DNA of 64,000 bases from Nitratiruptor tergarcus DSM 16512 (GTDB taxonomy: Bacteria > Campylobacterota > Campylobacteria > Campylobacterales > Nitratiruptoraceae): contig NZ_AP026671.1 in NCBI RefSeq assembly GCF_027946175.1, positions 1,550,001 to 1,614,000 on the forward strand. The letters are read 5' to 3'. The translations under genes and the position numbers were made by a program. The notes below the pieces were generated by a model. That model saw only the letters and a program-made list of their open reading frames with translations, had not been told where the DNA came from and did no database searches. This document shows, one piece after another, positions 35,386 through 45,088 of the stretch (positions within the stretch are counted from its first letter, which is position 1; every line of letters starts with the position of its first letter).

Positions 35386-36326
35386 AAATAGCTGTTTTTG
35401 AAGCAGACAAGGAGTGTCAAGAAGTTTTTAAAAAACTTGATGCAACAATCGATTTTTATCAAGAAGATATCAACCATATTCTCAAAAAAGAAGCACAATA
35501 TGTGGCTATTAGTATCTTTGTCCACTCTAAAATAGATAGAAGTATTTTAGATCTTTTACCAAATCTACAATATATCCAAACACGTTCCACAGGATTTGAT
35601 CACATCGATATCGAAGCGTGTAGAAAAAGAGGAATTGCCGTCTCCAATGTTCAAGGATATGCAGGTCCACCTGTTGCGGAATTTGCTTTTTCACTTCTGC
35701 TCAATATCTCCAGAAAAACAGATATCGCAATTGCTAGAGCAAAAGAGGGTAATTTTTCCTATAAAGATCTTTTGGGATTTGAACTGTTTGAAAAGAGGTT
35801 AGGGATAGTAGGACTTGGAACTATTGGAAAGCAGATGGCTCGCATTGCCCATGGATTTGGTATGAATATCCAAGCCTATACTCGGCATTACGATGAGGCT
35901 TTCTGTTCTCAATACAATATTGAAAAAAGCAATTATGACAAACTCCTTCAAACCAGTGATATAGTCATGTTTGCCGTACCTCTTACTCCAAAAACTTATC
36001 ATATGTTGGATCTCCAACAAGCAAAGCTACTGCAACCTCACGCAGTTGTCATCAACGTTGCTAGAGGCGAAATAATCAGCACAGAAGCTATAGAGTATCT
36101 AAGCAATCGTATTTATGGAATAGGAGTTGATGTAATTGAGGGAGAAAAAGAGCTTTTGAAAAATCCAACACCTCAATTTTTACAACTTATTCAAAAACAA
36201 AATATTCGCTATACACCCCATATGGCTTACTTCACCAAAGAGGCGCTGGAGAGAATAAGAAAAATATCTGTAGAAAATATGAAGCGATTTATTGAACAAA
36301 AAGAGATTTTACATCGTATAGCTTAA
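35382..36326 (+). CDS. D-2-hydroxyacid dehydrogenase (D-lactate dehydrogenase-like)
   Basis: 314 residues. The NAD site is 'LGIVGLGTIGKQMARIAHGF' (~142-161). The catalytic residues are in 'VINVARGEII' (Arg), 'GVDVIEGEKELL' (Glu region) and 'RYTPHMAYFT' (His). 'TRSTGFDHIDIEACRKRGI' belongs to the substrate domain. It could be D-lactate dehydrogenase or a glycerate/hydroxyacid dehydrogenase; the substrate is not clear. Its end overlaps the end of the RluA-type gene by 18 bases. Confidence 0.88.
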   Translation: MKIAVFEADKECQEVFKKLDATIDFYQEDINHILKKEAQYVAISIFVHSKIDRSILDLLPNLQYIQTRSTGFDHIDIEACRKRGIAVSNVQGYAGPPVAEFAFSLLLNISRKTDIAIARAKEGNFSYKDLLGFELFEKRLGIVGLGTIGKQMARIAHGFGMNIQAYTRHYDEAFCSQYNIEKSNYDKLLQTSDIVMFAVPLTPKTYHMLDLQQAKLLQPHAVVINVARGEIISTEAIEYLSNRIYGIGVDVIEGEKELLKNPTPQFLQLIQKQNIRYTPHMAYFTKEALERIRKISVENMKRFIEQKEILHRIA

Positions 36327-37226
36327 GCATTCCTGGAGAAAGTCTCTGTTTGAAACAATTTTATATTTTGTATCGTTATAAGCAAACTCTATTGCATGAG
36401 CATGAAGCATAAGCCTTGTTGCTCCGGTTACTGCCAAACGCTCCTCATTATCCATTAGACCATCGAGATATCGAATAGCATCTCGTGTAGATGGGCCATA
36501 GATCGGATCACCAAGAATCGGATGTTTCACGTGAAACATATGGATACGTATTTGGTGCTGCCTTCCCGTAACGGGAAATGCTTCCACTAGTGTAAAATTT
36601 CCAAAACGCTGCAATGGATTTATAATCGTCTTTGCATACTTTCCTTGAGGATGAATCATAACTTTGAGTTTAATAGTCGAATAATCTCTATTGAGAGCAA
36701 TTGGTGCTTCTATTACCGTCTGCTGTTGAATATCTCCGCGAACAAGTGCTAGATAACGCTTTTGAATCTGTTTATGCTCAAACATCTGCTTGAGCAGTTT
36801 TTCTGCCTTTTTGTTTTTACTAGCAAGTATGAGGCCACTCGTCTCTTTATCGATTCGATGCACAATATTTGCCTCATCCCCATAATGGTAGCGGATCTCA
36901 TCAATCAGTGTATAGTGTGTATTTCTATTTTTTGGATGCACCATGATGCCACTTGGCTTATCATACACAGCAAAATCTTTTGTCTCAAAAAGAGGCTTAA
37001 GCCCTTTTGTCATGGGCTCAAATGTCACTACTTCTAGCTCCCCTTGTACAACAGCTGATTTATCTGTGATAAGTTTTCCATGTTGATAAATTTTTCTTGT
37101 ATCAATCATCTTTTGTGCCTGAGACTGGGAGATATCAAACGTTCTCATCAAGAGTAAAAAGAGCTTGATTGGTTCATTAGATTTTATTATCTTTCGGACA
37201 AATGGCAAACTTTTCCTTTTAATCAA
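36309..37226 (-). CDS. RluA-family pseudouridine synthase
   Basis: 305 residues. An S4-like N-terminus ('DISQSQAQKMIDTRKIYQHG') comes before the catalytic loop 'EANIVHRIDKETSGLILAS', the HRIDxxTSG motif of the RluA/C/D family, and 'RQHQIRIHMFHVKHPILGDPIYG'. It converts specific uridines to pseudouridine in 23S rRNA, most like RluD or RluC. Unlinked from its neighbours; the end is convergent with the dehydrogenase. Confidence 0.9.
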   Translation of the reverse strand: MIKRKSLPFVRKIIKSNEPIKLFLLLMRTFDISQSQAQKMIDTRKIYQHGKLITDKSAVVQGELEVVTFEPMTKGLKPLFETKDFAVYDKPSGIMVHPKNRNTHYTLIDEIRYHYGDEANIVHRIDKETSGLILASKNKKAEKLLKQMFEHKQIQKRYLALVRGDIQQQTVIEAPIALNRDYSTIKLKVMIHPQGKYAKTIINPLQRFGNFTLVEAFPVTGRQHQIRIHMFHVKHPILGDPIYGPSTRDAIRYLDGLMDNEERLAVTGATRLMLHAHAIEFAYNDTKYKIVSNRDFLQECLSYTM

Positions 37227-37291
37227 TTCAGAAGTTTTCTTTTGATAGCATTATAATAAATTCAGAAGCTTTTTAGTAAAAAAGGATAGCA

Positions 37292-38629
37292 ATGGTAGAG
37301 AGATACGCACGAAAAGAGATGGCCGATAAATGGACGCAGCAGGCAAAATATCAAGCGTGGCTCGATGTTGAGCTTGCTGCAGTAAAAGCGTGGAACCGCC
37401 TGGGACTTATTCCAAAGGAGGATATGGAAAAGATCCTACAAAATGCAAAATTTGATGTACAAAGAATAGATGAGATTGAAAAAGAGACAAAACATGATGT
37501 GATTGCTTTTTTGACAAGCGTAGCAGAGTCTTTGGGACCAGAGTCTCGCTGGGTGCACTATGGAATGACAAGCTCCGATACAATCGATACAGCAGTAGCT
37601 TTGCAGATGCGAGACTCTTTAAAACTCATTATCGAAGATGTGAAGATGGTGATGGAGTCCATCAAAAAAAGAGCATTTGAGCACAAAATGACTCTCATGG
37701 TTGGACGAAGCCACGGTATTCATGGAGAGCCTATCACATTTGGACTGGTACTTGCCATCTGGTATGATGAGTTTGCAAGGCACCTTAAAAATTTAGAAGA
37801 GACACTGGAAGTTATCAGTGTTGGTAAAGTGAGTGGGGCTATGGGAAACTTTGCCCATGCACCGATGGAGCTAGAAGAGTATGTATGTGAAGAGCTTGGT
37901 CTCAAACCAGCTCCTGTTTCCAATCAGGTAGTGCAACGAGACAGATATGCAAGGCTTTTTACTACAATGGCACTGGTTGCTTCCACTATTGAAAAAATTG
38001 CCGTCAATATCCGCCACTTTCAACGCACAGAAGTCTATGAGGCTGAGGAGTATTTTAGCAAGGGGCAAAAGGGAAGTTCTGCAATGCCACATAAGCGAAA
38101 TCCAGTTCTTAGTGAAAACCTAACCGGTCTTGCAAGACAAATTCGCTCTATGGCAATACCGGCTCTTGAAAATGTTGCTCTTTGGCATGAACGAGATATC
38201 AGCCACTCTTCAGTAGAGCGCTTCATCCTGCCAGATGGATTTGTCACCCTCGATTTTGCCTTGCATCGCCTCAACAATGTCATTGCCAATTTGGTGGTCT
38301 ATCCAAAAAATATGATGAAAAATCTCAACTTAACAGGCGGGCTTGTCTTTAGCCAAAGAGTACTACTTGAGCTTACCAAACGAGGAGTGACACGAGAGGA
38401 TGCGTATAAAATAGTCCAAAGAAATGCAATGAAGGTGTGGGAGCAGATCCAAGAGGGGCATGCGCCTATCAATGAAAGAGGTGAGAGCCTCTTTTTGCAA
38501 TATCTTTTAGAAGACAAAGAGCTTACACAAAAAATCAGCGAAGAGGAGATAAGAAGCTTTTTTGATTACAGCTACTATACAAAAAATGTTGACAGGATTT
38601 TCGCAAGAGTTTTCAAAGAGGAGGATTGA
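37292..38629 (+). CDS. purB: Adenylosuccinate lyase
   Basis: 445 residues. The signature loop 'GSSAMPHKRNPVLSEN' (~258-273), 'YGMTSSDTIDTA' and 'VGRSHGIHGEP' place it in the fumarase/aspartase superfamily as PurB. It acts twice in purine synthesis, releasing fumarate from SAICAR and adenylosuccinate. AAAAGGA precedes the ATG, and its stop overlaps the nrdA start by 4 bases, coupling purine and deoxynucleotide synthesis. Confidence 0.97.
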   Translation: MVERYARKEMADKWTQQAKYQAWLDVELAAVKAWNRLGLIPKEDMEKILQNAKFDVQRIDEIEKETKHDVIAFLTSVAESLGPESRWVHYGMTSSDTIDTAVALQMRDSLKLIIEDVKMVMESIKKRAFEHKMTLMVGRSHGIHGEPITFGLVLAIWYDEFARHLKNLEETLEVISVGKVSGAMGNFAHAPMELEEYVCEELGLKPAPVSNQVVQRDRYARLFTTMALVASTIEKIAVNIRHFQRTEVYEAEEYFSKGQKGSSAMPHKRNPVLSENLTGLARQIRSMAIPALENVALWHERDISHSSVERFILPDGFVTLDFALHRLNNVIANLVVYPKNMMKNLNLTGGLVFSQRVLLELTKRGVTREDAYKIVQRNAMKVWEQIQEGHAPINERGESLFLQYLLEDKELTQKISEEEIRSFFDYSYYTKNVDRIFARVFKEED

Positions 38630-40998
38630 TGATTCGCGTTGTTAAGCGAAATGGTCGGGTTGAACCCCTTGATATTAGCAAAATACAAAAATATACAAAA
38701 GCTGCTTGCGAAGGATTGGAGGGAGTTAGCCAAAGCGAGCTGGAAGTCGATGCAAAGATTCAGTTTCGCGATGGCATCACCACTGAAGAGATCCAGCAAA
38801 CCCTCATTCGTACAGCAGTGGATAAAATCGATGTAGATAGACCAAACTGGAGCTTTGTAGCTGCAAGACTCTTTTTGTACGATCTCTATCATAAAGTAAG
38901 CGGTTTTACCGGCTATCGCCATCTAAGAGAATATTTTGAAAAAGGAGAGAAAGAGGGGCGTATTATCCCAGGACTTAAAGAAAAATATGACCTCGATGAT
39001 CTCAACGACTATATAAAGCCTGAGCGTGATTTGCAGTTTACCTATCTTGGAATCCGCACACTTTATGACAGATATCTGCTCAAAGACAAAGACAACAATC
39101 CAATAGAGCTTCCACAACAGCTTTTCATGGCGGTTGCAATGTTTTTGGCTCAAAATGAGCTTGATTGCCAAAGCTGGGCAAAGCGCTTTTATGATGTAAT
39201 CAGCAAGTTTGAAGTGATGGTAGCGACCCCAACCCTTTCCAATGCAAGAACTACACGCCATCAGCTCTCTAGCTGCTATATCGGATCAACTCCAGACAAT
39301 ATCGAAGGGATTTTTGATGGCTACAAAGAGATGGCGCTGCTGAGCAAATATGGTGGTGGTATCGGCTGGGACTGGAGCAGGGTGCGCGCGATGGGCAGCT
39401 ACATTGATGGGCATAAACACGCAGCCGGCGGAATCATTCCATTTTTAAAAATCACCAATGACATAGCTATTGCAGTCGATCAGCTGGGTACTCGAAAAGG
39501 GGCGATTGCAGTTTACATTGAGCCGTGGCATATGGATATCAAGGATTTTATTGATCTCAAAAAAAACAGTGGGGAAGAGCGAAGACGCGCCCATGATCTC
39601 TTTCCGGCACTTTGGATAAATGATCTTTTTATGAAGCGGGTTGCCGAAGATGGAATCTGGACGCTGTTTGATCCCTACCAAACAAGCGATCTGACAGAAG
39701 TATGGGGCGAAGAGTTTGAGAAAAGATATATTGAGTATGAGCAAAGAGAGGATATTATAAAAGAGCAGGTCAAGGCAAAAGAGCTTTGGAAACTAATTCT
39801 TAGAAGCTATTTTGAGACAGGAAATCCGTTTCTTTGCTTCAAAGACAATGCCAACAGATGCAATCCAAACGATCATGCAGGAATAATTCGCAGCTCAAAT
39901 CTTTGTACAGAAATCTTCCAAAACACAGAGCCAAACTACTATAAAGTCAAAGTTAAATATGAAGATGGAAGTGTAGAGCTCTACGATGAAGAGGATGAAG
40001 TAAAAATCGATACAGGAATCGTAAAAAAAGCTAAAAAGATATCCAGTATCGATAGTATCAACGGCAAAAAGGTTTTCATTGTAGAAAAAGAGAAAATCGA
40101 TGGGCTCACTGCTGTGTGTAACCTTGCCAGTGTGAACCTTAGTAAAGTCAATACAAAAGAGGATATTGAGCGAGTTGTACCTATCGCCATTAGAATGCTC
40201 GATAACGTAATCGATCTTAACTTCTATCCACTCGAAAAGGTAAAAAAGACAAACCTGCAAACAAGAGCTATTGGACTTGGTGTCATGGGCGAAGCCCAGA
40301 TGTTAGCAGAGAAAAAAGTAGAGTGGGGAAGCGATGAGCATCTAAAGACAATAGATGAAATCATGGAGATGATTAGCTACAACGCTATTCGCGCAAGCTC
40401 AAACTTAGCAGTTGAAAAAGGTGTCTATCCACTCTTTGAAAACTCCAAATGGGCAAAGGGGATTTTCCCAATCGATACGGCAAACAAAGAGGCTAAAAAA
40501 CTCACACCTGAGAGGGGAGGACTCTTTGGCTATATTTATGACTGGAATGAACTAAGGGAAAAAGTAAAACGTGATGGTATGAGAAACGGCTACCTCATGG
40601 CAATTGCGCCGACAAGCTCAATTTCAATTTTAACAGGAACAACACAGACAATTGAGCCGGTCTATAAGAGAAAATGGTTTGAGGAGAATCTCTCAGGGCT
40701 CATCCCTGTTGTTGTACCAAACTTAAGTCCTGATACGTGGCAGTACTACACTCCTGCATACGATCTTGACCAGCGTCTTCTTATTAAAGCGGCAGCTGTA
40801 CGGCAAAAATGGATCGATCAAGGACAAAGTGTCAATATCTTTATCCGTCTTGACAAAGCAAGTGGACGCTATTTGCATGAGATATATACCCTTGCATGGC
40901 AGCTTGGACTTAAATCTACCTATTATCTCAGAAGCCAATCTCCAGAAGTTGCTCAAGATGTTGCAGATAGAAGTATGGAGTGTCTAGGGTGTCAATAA
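38626..40998 (+). CDS. nrdA: Ribonucleoside-diphosphate reductase alpha subunit (class Ia)
   Basis: 790 residues. An ATP-cone opens the protein (about 5-90). The active-site cysteines are in 'HQLSSCYIGST', 'SSNLCTEIFQN' and 'AVCNLASVNLSK', with 'RAIGLGVMG' further on; the C-terminal redox pair is 'ECLGCQ'. Between the second and third cysteine motifs there is an insertion of about 70 charged residues that E. coli NrdA lacks. It makes dNDPs with the NrdB radical subunit, whose gene lies 3 kb downstream. Confidence 0.96.
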   Translation: MMIRVVKRNGRVEPLDISKIQKYTKAACEGLEGVSQSELEVDAKIQFRDGITTEEIQQTLIRTAVDKIDVDRPNWSFVAARLFLYDLYHKVSGFTGYRHLREYFEKGEKEGRIIPGLKEKYDLDDLNDYIKPERDLQFTYLGIRTLYDRYLLKDKDNNPIELPQQLFMAVAMFLAQNELDCQSWAKRFYDVISKFEVMVATPTLSNARTTRHQLSSCYIGSTPDNIEGIFDGYKEMALLSKYGGGIGWDWSRVRAMGSYIDGHKHAAGGIIPFLKITNDIAIAVDQLGTRKGAIAVYIEPWHMDIKDFIDLKKNSGEERRRAHDLFPALWINDLFMKRVAEDGIWTLFDPYQTSDLTEVWGEEFEKRYIEYEQREDIIKEQVKAKELWKLILRSYFETGNPFLCFKDNANRCNPNDHAGIIRSSNLCTEIFQNTEPNYYKVKVKYEDGSVELYDEEDEVKIDTGIVKKAKKISSIDSINGKKVFIVEKEKIDGLTAVCNLASVNLSKVNTKEDIERVVPIAIRMLDNVIDLNFYPLEKVKKTNLQTRAIGLGVMGEAQMLAEKKVEWGSDEHLKTIDEIMEMISYNAIRASSNLAVEKGVYPLFENSKWAKGIFPIDTANKEAKKLTPERGGLFGYIYDWNELREKVKRDGMRNGYLMAIAPTSSISILTGTTQTIEPVYKRKWFEENLSGLIPVVVPNLSPDTWQYYTPAYDLDQRLLIKAAAVRQKWIDQGQSVNIFIRLDKASGRYLHEIYTLAWQLGLKSTYYLRSQSPEVAQDVADRSMECLGCQ

Positions 40999-41516
40999 AA
41001 ATCATTCAAGGCGACATCACCAAGCTTCATGTTGATGCCATTGTCAATGCTGCCAATCCAAGTCTGCTTGGGGGAGGGGGCGTTGATGGAGCCATTCACA
41101 GAGCCGCTGGTCCTAAACTTTTGGAAGAGTGCAAAACACTTGGAGGTGCAAATCCAGGGCAGGCAAAAATCACCCATGGATACAACCTTCCGGCAAAATG
41201 GGTCATCCATACTCCAGGTCCTGTATGGCAAGGAGGCAATCACGATGAAGAGGTGAACTTGCGACACAGCTATGAAAACTCTTTATGTATTGCCAGAAGC
41301 TATGAACTGCACTCCATTGCCTTTCCATCTATCAGCACCGGGGTTTATGGCTATCCCATTGAGGAAGCTAGCAAAGTAGCACTTTCTACAATTGATTGGT
41401 TTTTAAAGAAATGCGCCTACTATCCAATGGAAGTTATTTGTGTATTGCATAACGAAAGAGACTATCAGACCTATATCAAAACAGCACAAGAGTTGAGGAT
41501 TAACTATGAAGTGTAA
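40989..41516 (+). CDS. Macro-domain ADP-ribose hydrolase (YmdB-like)
   Basis: About 175 residues from a GTG at 40989 with GGAG 8 bases upstream, giving '[20 protein letters not shown]'; an earlier GTG at 40980 is less natural. The macro fold shows '[18 protein letters not shown]', 'AGPKLLEEC' and '[17 protein letters not shown]'. It likely binds or hydrolyses ADP-ribose derivatives such as O-acetyl-ADP-ribose. It overlaps nrdA and msrB by 10-11 bases. Confidence 0.92.
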   Translation: MSIKIIQGDITKLHVDAIVNAANPSLLGGGGVDGAIHRAAGPKLLEECKTLGGANPGQAKITHGYNLPAKWVIHTPGPVWQGGNHDEEVNLRHSYENSLCIARSYELHSIAFPSISTGVYGYPIEEASKVALSTIDWFLKKCAYYPMEVICVLHNERDYQTYIKTAQELRINYEV

Positions 41517-41877
41517 AGAAAAGTTAACTCCCTTTGAATATCATGTGATGTTTGAGCACGGAACAGAGCCAGCCTTTACGAGCCCTTTGTATAGCGAAAA
41601 AAGAGAAGGGATTTATCAGTGCAAATGCTGCCAAACGCCTCTTTTTTCTTCCAAAGCAAAATTTGACTCAGGCACTGGCTGGCCAAGCTTTTATAGGCCA
41701 ATCAGCAAAGAGGTAATAGAAGAATCTACCGATACAAGCCACGGAATGGTTCGTACAGAAGTACATTGCTCCAAATGCAAAGCCCATTTGGGTCATGTTT
41801 TCCCCGATGGTCCACCTCCAACAGGACTTCGCTACTGTATCAATGGAGTCTGCTTAAGATTTATTCCCAATGAGTAA
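41506..41877 (+). CDS. msrB: Peptide methionine-R-sulfoxide reductase
   Basis: 123 residues. Two CxxC pairs ('[11 protein letters not shown]' and '[14 protein letters not shown]') hold zinc, and the catalytic Cys is in '[13 protein letters not shown]'. '[14 protein letters not shown]' is the substrate loop. It reduces the R-sulfoxide of methionine in proteins; no signal peptide is seen, so it acts in the cytoplasm. Operon with nrdA and the macro protein. Confidence 0.95.
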   Translation: MKCKEKLTPFEYHVMFEHGTEPAFTSPLYSEKREGIYQCKCCQTPLFSSKAKFDSGTGWPSFYRPISKEVIEESTDTSHGMVRTEVHCSKCKAHLGHVFPDGPPPTGLRYCINGVCLRFIPNE

Positions 41878-42691
41878 AACAGTTCTTATTACTGGCTGTA
41901 GCAGCGGTATAGGACTGGAGACTACAAAACTGTGCAAAAAAGAGGGTTTTAAGGTCTTTGCTACTGCAAGGAAAAGAGAAGATCTTCAAAGATTAACCAG
42001 CTTTGAATTAGAGCCAATTTTTTTAGAACTAACCGATATTCAATCGATACATAAAGCAGTTGAAGAGTTTTTGCAAAAGAGCAACGGAAAAATCGATATC
42101 CTCTTTAATAATGCAGCTTATGGACAGCCAGGTGCCTTGGAAGATCTTCCTCTTAAAGCTCTCCAAGAGCAGTTTGCAACAAATCTTTTTGGCTGGCATG
42201 CCTTAACACAAAAGATCATCCCTATTATGCGAAAACAGGGCTTTGGACGAATCATCCACCACAGCTCCATTTTAGGGCTTATAGCTTTGAAGTACCGAGG
42301 TGCTTATAATGCCAGTAAATTTGCACTCGAAGGCTACACCGATACTTTACGTCTAGAGTTACAAGGAAGCGGTATAGATGTAATAACACTTAACACCGGC
42401 CCAGTAATAAGTAACTTTAGAAAAAATGCCTTGCAAAAGTTTTTAGGATATATCGATATGCAAAAGAGCCCTCATAAGAGACTCTACAAAGAAGAGCTCA
42501 AAAGAATGGAAGGCTCAAAAAATCCCCCATTTACTCTTACTAGCGAAGAGGTAGCAAAAATTATTGTAGATATTATGCAAACACCTCATCCAAAACCAAG
42601 ATACTATATCACAAAGGCCTCAACTGTTTTGGTTCTATTCAAAAGAGCTCTACCCACATCGCTCCTTGATAAAATCTTGCAAAAAATTTAA
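41870..42691 (+). CDS. Short-chain dehydrogenase/reductase
   Basis: 273 residues, classical SDR. The NAD(P) motif is '[16 protein letters not shown]', the middle motif '[13 protein letters not shown]', and the catalytic Ser-Tyr-Lys lies in '[19 protein letters not shown]' and '[10 protein letters not shown]'. It resembles DltE-like enzymes of unknown substrate. Last gene of the purB-led operon, overlapping msrB by 8 bases. Confidence 0.9.
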   Translation: MSKTVLITGCSSGIGLETTKLCKKEGFKVFATARKREDLQRLTSFELEPIFLELTDIQSIHKAVEEFLQKSNGKIDILFNNAAYGQPGALEDLPLKALQEQFATNLFGWHALTQKIIPIMRKQGFGRIIHHSSILGLIALKYRGAYNASKFALEGYTDTLRLELQGSGIDVITLNTGPVISNFRKNALQKFLGYIDMQKSPHKRLYKEELKRMEGSKNPPFTLTSEEVAKIIVDIMQTPHPKPRYYITKASTVLVLFKRALPTSLLDKILQKI

Positions 42692-42771
42692 CGCATTATT
42701 CTTATATAATCTTATCTAATGACTTTCATTTTTTATAGTTATAATTATGAAAATTTTACTAAAGGAGCAGC

Positions 42772-43161
42772 ATGAAACAGATAACACTGATGGAGAAATA
42801 TCCTCTTTTTACTTTGGAACTAAATAAAAATGAGACAAACTATAAAAATGTTGATGAAATCATCGCCTATTTTAAAGAGAAAATCGAAGCACATCCTGTA
42901 GCAACCTACATAGCAACATTTGATCACTATGCGCACACAAAATCTTTGGCAGATGGGCAGATAAATCCTGATATTCAAGCAGCAAAAAATATCGTTTTTT
43001 GCTTTGGTAAAGAGCTACCAAAACCTGAAGTAATGGGCGTACGTCCAAGAAGTATTGGTGTTGCAGATTTGGGTGAAAAGTTTGTAATTAGTTTTCTTGA
43101 AGCACCAAATCCGACAGCAAATGCAGCAATGGAAGAGTGGGCAAAAGGTTTGAGGGCTTAA
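42772..43161 (+). CDS. Conserved hypothetical protein, small alpha/beta
   Basis: 129 residues with its own AAAGGAG site. The pattern 'NYKNVDEIIAYFKEKIEAHP' and 'YIATFDHYAHTKSLADGQIN' then 'NIVFCFGKELPKP', 'RPRSIGVADLGEKFVISFLE' looks like a single-domain protein seen in sulfur-oxidising Campylobacterota. No catalytic motif and no signal peptide. I cannot name a family. Confidence 0.65.
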   Translation: MKQITLMEKYPLFTLELNKNETNYKNVDEIIAYFKEKIEAHPVATYIATFDHYAHTKSLADGQINPDIQAAKNIVFCFGKELPKPEVMGVRPRSIGVADLGEKFVISFLEAPNPTANAAMEEWAKGLRA

Positions 43162-43163
43162 AC

Positions 43164-43440
43164 CTCAAACGCCTCTACACTCACGCCTACGGTAAACCAC
43201 TCTTTTGGTGGCAAATTCTCTTGCGATTTTTTGAAAGCCTCACTCTTCTTATAACCAAGAAAGCTTTGTAGATCTCTCTATTTTGTCTCAATGACAAAGG
43301 TAATGTTTGGGGCATATGAGAATAATTAAAAAGTTAAGAACCTCCATCCCTTCAAATCCTTTAAATCATAGGTTTTGCTTTGCAGATGTTTTCAAAACTG
43401 CTCTTGAAACTCGAGCTTAATTGGCAGGCGTGTATGAACT
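43164..43440 (-). pseudogene. Decayed C-terminal part of a lost gene
   Basis: One minus-strand frame stays coherent for about 90 codons but is broken by three stops (TGA, TAA and TAG). Read through them it gives recognisable protein-like sequence, e.g. 'RLPIKLEFQEQF', 'YDLKDLKGWRFLTF', 'LFSYAPNITFVIETK' and finally 'ENLPPKEWFTVGVSVEAFEV', ended by TAA. There is no start codon. I could not place it in a family. It fills the gap downstream of the LOG gene. Confidence 0.4.
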
Positions 43441-43446
43441 AATTAT

Positions 43447-43950
43447 CTATACTCTTTCAAAGTTTCTCTCAAACTCTGTTAAAGTATCATAAATCTCCAC
43501 ATTTTGCAAAAAATTCTCATCAAAGCAGTTAAGACTCTTATAAAACTCCCCTAATAAAACGATACGAATATTAGGTTTCAATCCTCCATACTTTAAAGCT
43601 GCTACCATAAATATCTCATTGAGTGTTCCAATGCTTCCTTTTTGCGCTACAAAAAGCTCACTCCCCTCTATCAAAAGCTCCAACCTTTCATAGAGTGTCT
43701 TTACGAGGATCTTCTTTGATAGATAGGGATTTGAGGGACGAAATCTATCAAACTCTTCTAACCCAATGCCAATGCAGGTACCCCCAATCTCATACACTCC
43801 TTTGCTCACTGCTTCCATCAATCCTCCATACCCTCCGCATTTGACAATAAAACCCTTTTGACTCAAAAATTTTCCTAGTTCGATTCCTTCTTGATATTCA
43901 ACAGAACCACGATCCGCTTTTGATGCCCCAAAAGTAGTAGCTACTTTCAT
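43447..43950 (-). CDS. LOG-family (lysine-decarboxylase-like) protein
   Basis: 167 residues. 'VKCGGYGGLMEAVSKGVYE' fits the nucleotide-binding motif of the LOG/TIGR00725 group. The second motif, PGGxGTxxE in true LOG enzymes, is 'AQKGSIGTLNEIFM', so the leading Pro and one Gly are replaced. LOG proteins hydrolyse AMP-type nucleotides; whether this variant does is uncertain. Divergent from nrdB, whose promoter region carries a palindrome. Confidence 0.75.
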   Translation of the reverse strand: MKVATTFGASKADRGSVEYQEGIELGKFLSQKGFIVKCGGYGGLMEAVSKGVYEIGGTCIGIGLEEFDRFRPSNPYLSKKILVKTLYERLELLIEGSELFVAQKGSIGTLNEIFMVAALKYGGLKPNIRIVLLGEFYKSLNCFDENFLQNVEIYDTLTEFERNFERV

Positions 43951-44013
43951 AAATTTTTCCTTAAATTTATTTTAATGCTATCTCAATATAATTAATTCCT
44001 AAATTCAGTCATA

Positions 44014-44042
44014 TTGTAAAACATTTCTAAAATGTTTTGCAA
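44014..44042. promoter_or_regulatory. Inverted repeat upstream of nrdB
   Basis: 13-bp arms TTGTAAAACATTT / AAATGTTTTGCAA around CTA; a single G-T-type mismatch. It ends 8 bases before the AAGGAG of nrdB. It does not match the NrdR-box pattern, and no U-run follows, so it may be an operator or an mRNA hairpin in the 5' leader. Confidence 0.5.
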
Positions 44043-44062
44043 TGGGACTCAAGGAGCAAAAG

Positions 44063-45088
44063 ATGACCTATCACAGAAAAAAGATCTACAATCCAAACTC
44101 ACACGAAAGCGTCAATGAGAGAAAAATTTTTGGCGGCAATCCAACAGGAATTTTTGAATTAAACAAAATCAAATACCAGTGGGCATACAATCTTTGGGAG
44201 ATGATGCTGGCAAACACATGGTTCCCAAAAGAGGTCGATATGACCCAGGATGCCAGGGATTACAAGCTTTTAACAGACGCAGAAAAGCTGGCATACGACA
44301 AAGTTTTAGCACAACTTATCTTTATGGACAGTTTGCAAACCAACAACCTCATAGACAATGTCAACCCCTACATCACTGCACCCGAAATCAACCTCATTTT
44401 GGTTCGCCAAGCCTTTGAAGAGGCGCTGCATTCGCAAAGCTATGCGGTCATGGTAGATTCCATCAGTCAAAATACCGATGAGATTTATGAGCTTTGGCGT
44501 GAAGATCTCCAACTAAAACAAAAAAATGACTATATCGCAAAAGTGTATGAGGATTTAGCAGCCGATCCGACAGATGAGAATATCGTTAAAGCGATGTTTG
44601 CAAATCAGATCTTAGAAGGGATATATTTCTACAGCGGTTTTACATATATGTACACGCTTGCTCGCAGTGGGAAAATGCTAGGAAGTGCGCAGATGATTCG
44701 ATTCATCCAAAGAGATGAAGTAACGCATCTTCTTATTTTCCAAAATATGATCAATACCCTCAAAAAAGAGCGTCCTGAGCTCTTTACAAAAGAGCTTATT
44801 GATGATGTGTATAAAATGTTTGAAGGGGCGGTGGATCTTGAAAGCAGCTGGGGCAAATATATCACCCAAGGACAAATCCTGGGTCTTACCGATGAGATTA
44901 TTGAGCAGTATATCAAATACCTTGCAGATGATAGGTTGCAAAGAGTAGGGTTAGAGCCAATGTATAATGTAGAGCATCCAATCAAATGGGTGGATGATTT
45001 TGCAAAATTTAATGACCAAAAGACAAATTTCTTTGAGGGCAATGTAACCAACTATTCGAAAGGTAGTCTCGATTTCGATGATTTTTAG
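44063..45088 (+). CDS. nrdB: Ribonucleoside-diphosphate reductase beta subunit
   Basis: About 341 residues from the ATG at 44063, 7 bases after AAGGAG; the frame from 44042 adds 7 residues. It has the di-iron ligands in '[14 protein letters not shown]' (Asp/Glu region), '[18 protein letters not shown]' (Glu, His and the nearby Tyr radical) and '[15 protein letters not shown]' (Glu, His). It generates the tyrosyl radical for NrdA. It is separated from nrdA by five genes and has its own palindromic leader. Confidence 0.95.
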   Translation: MTYHRKKIYNPNSHESVNERKIFGGNPTGIFELNKIKYQWAYNLWEMMLANTWFPKEVDMTQDARDYKLLTDAEKLAYDKVLAQLIFMDSLQTNNLIDNVNPYITAPEINLILVRQAFEEALHSQSYAVMVDSISQNTDEIYELWREDLQLKQKNDYIAKVYEDLAADPTDENIVKAMFANQILEGIYFYSGFTYMYTLARSGKMLGSAQMIRFIQRDEVTHLLIFQNMINTLKKERPELFTKELIDDVYKMFEGAVDLESSWGKYITQGQILGLTDEIIEQYIKYLADDRLQRVGLEPMYNVEHPIKWVDDFAKFNDQKTNFFEGNVTNYSKGSLDFDDF

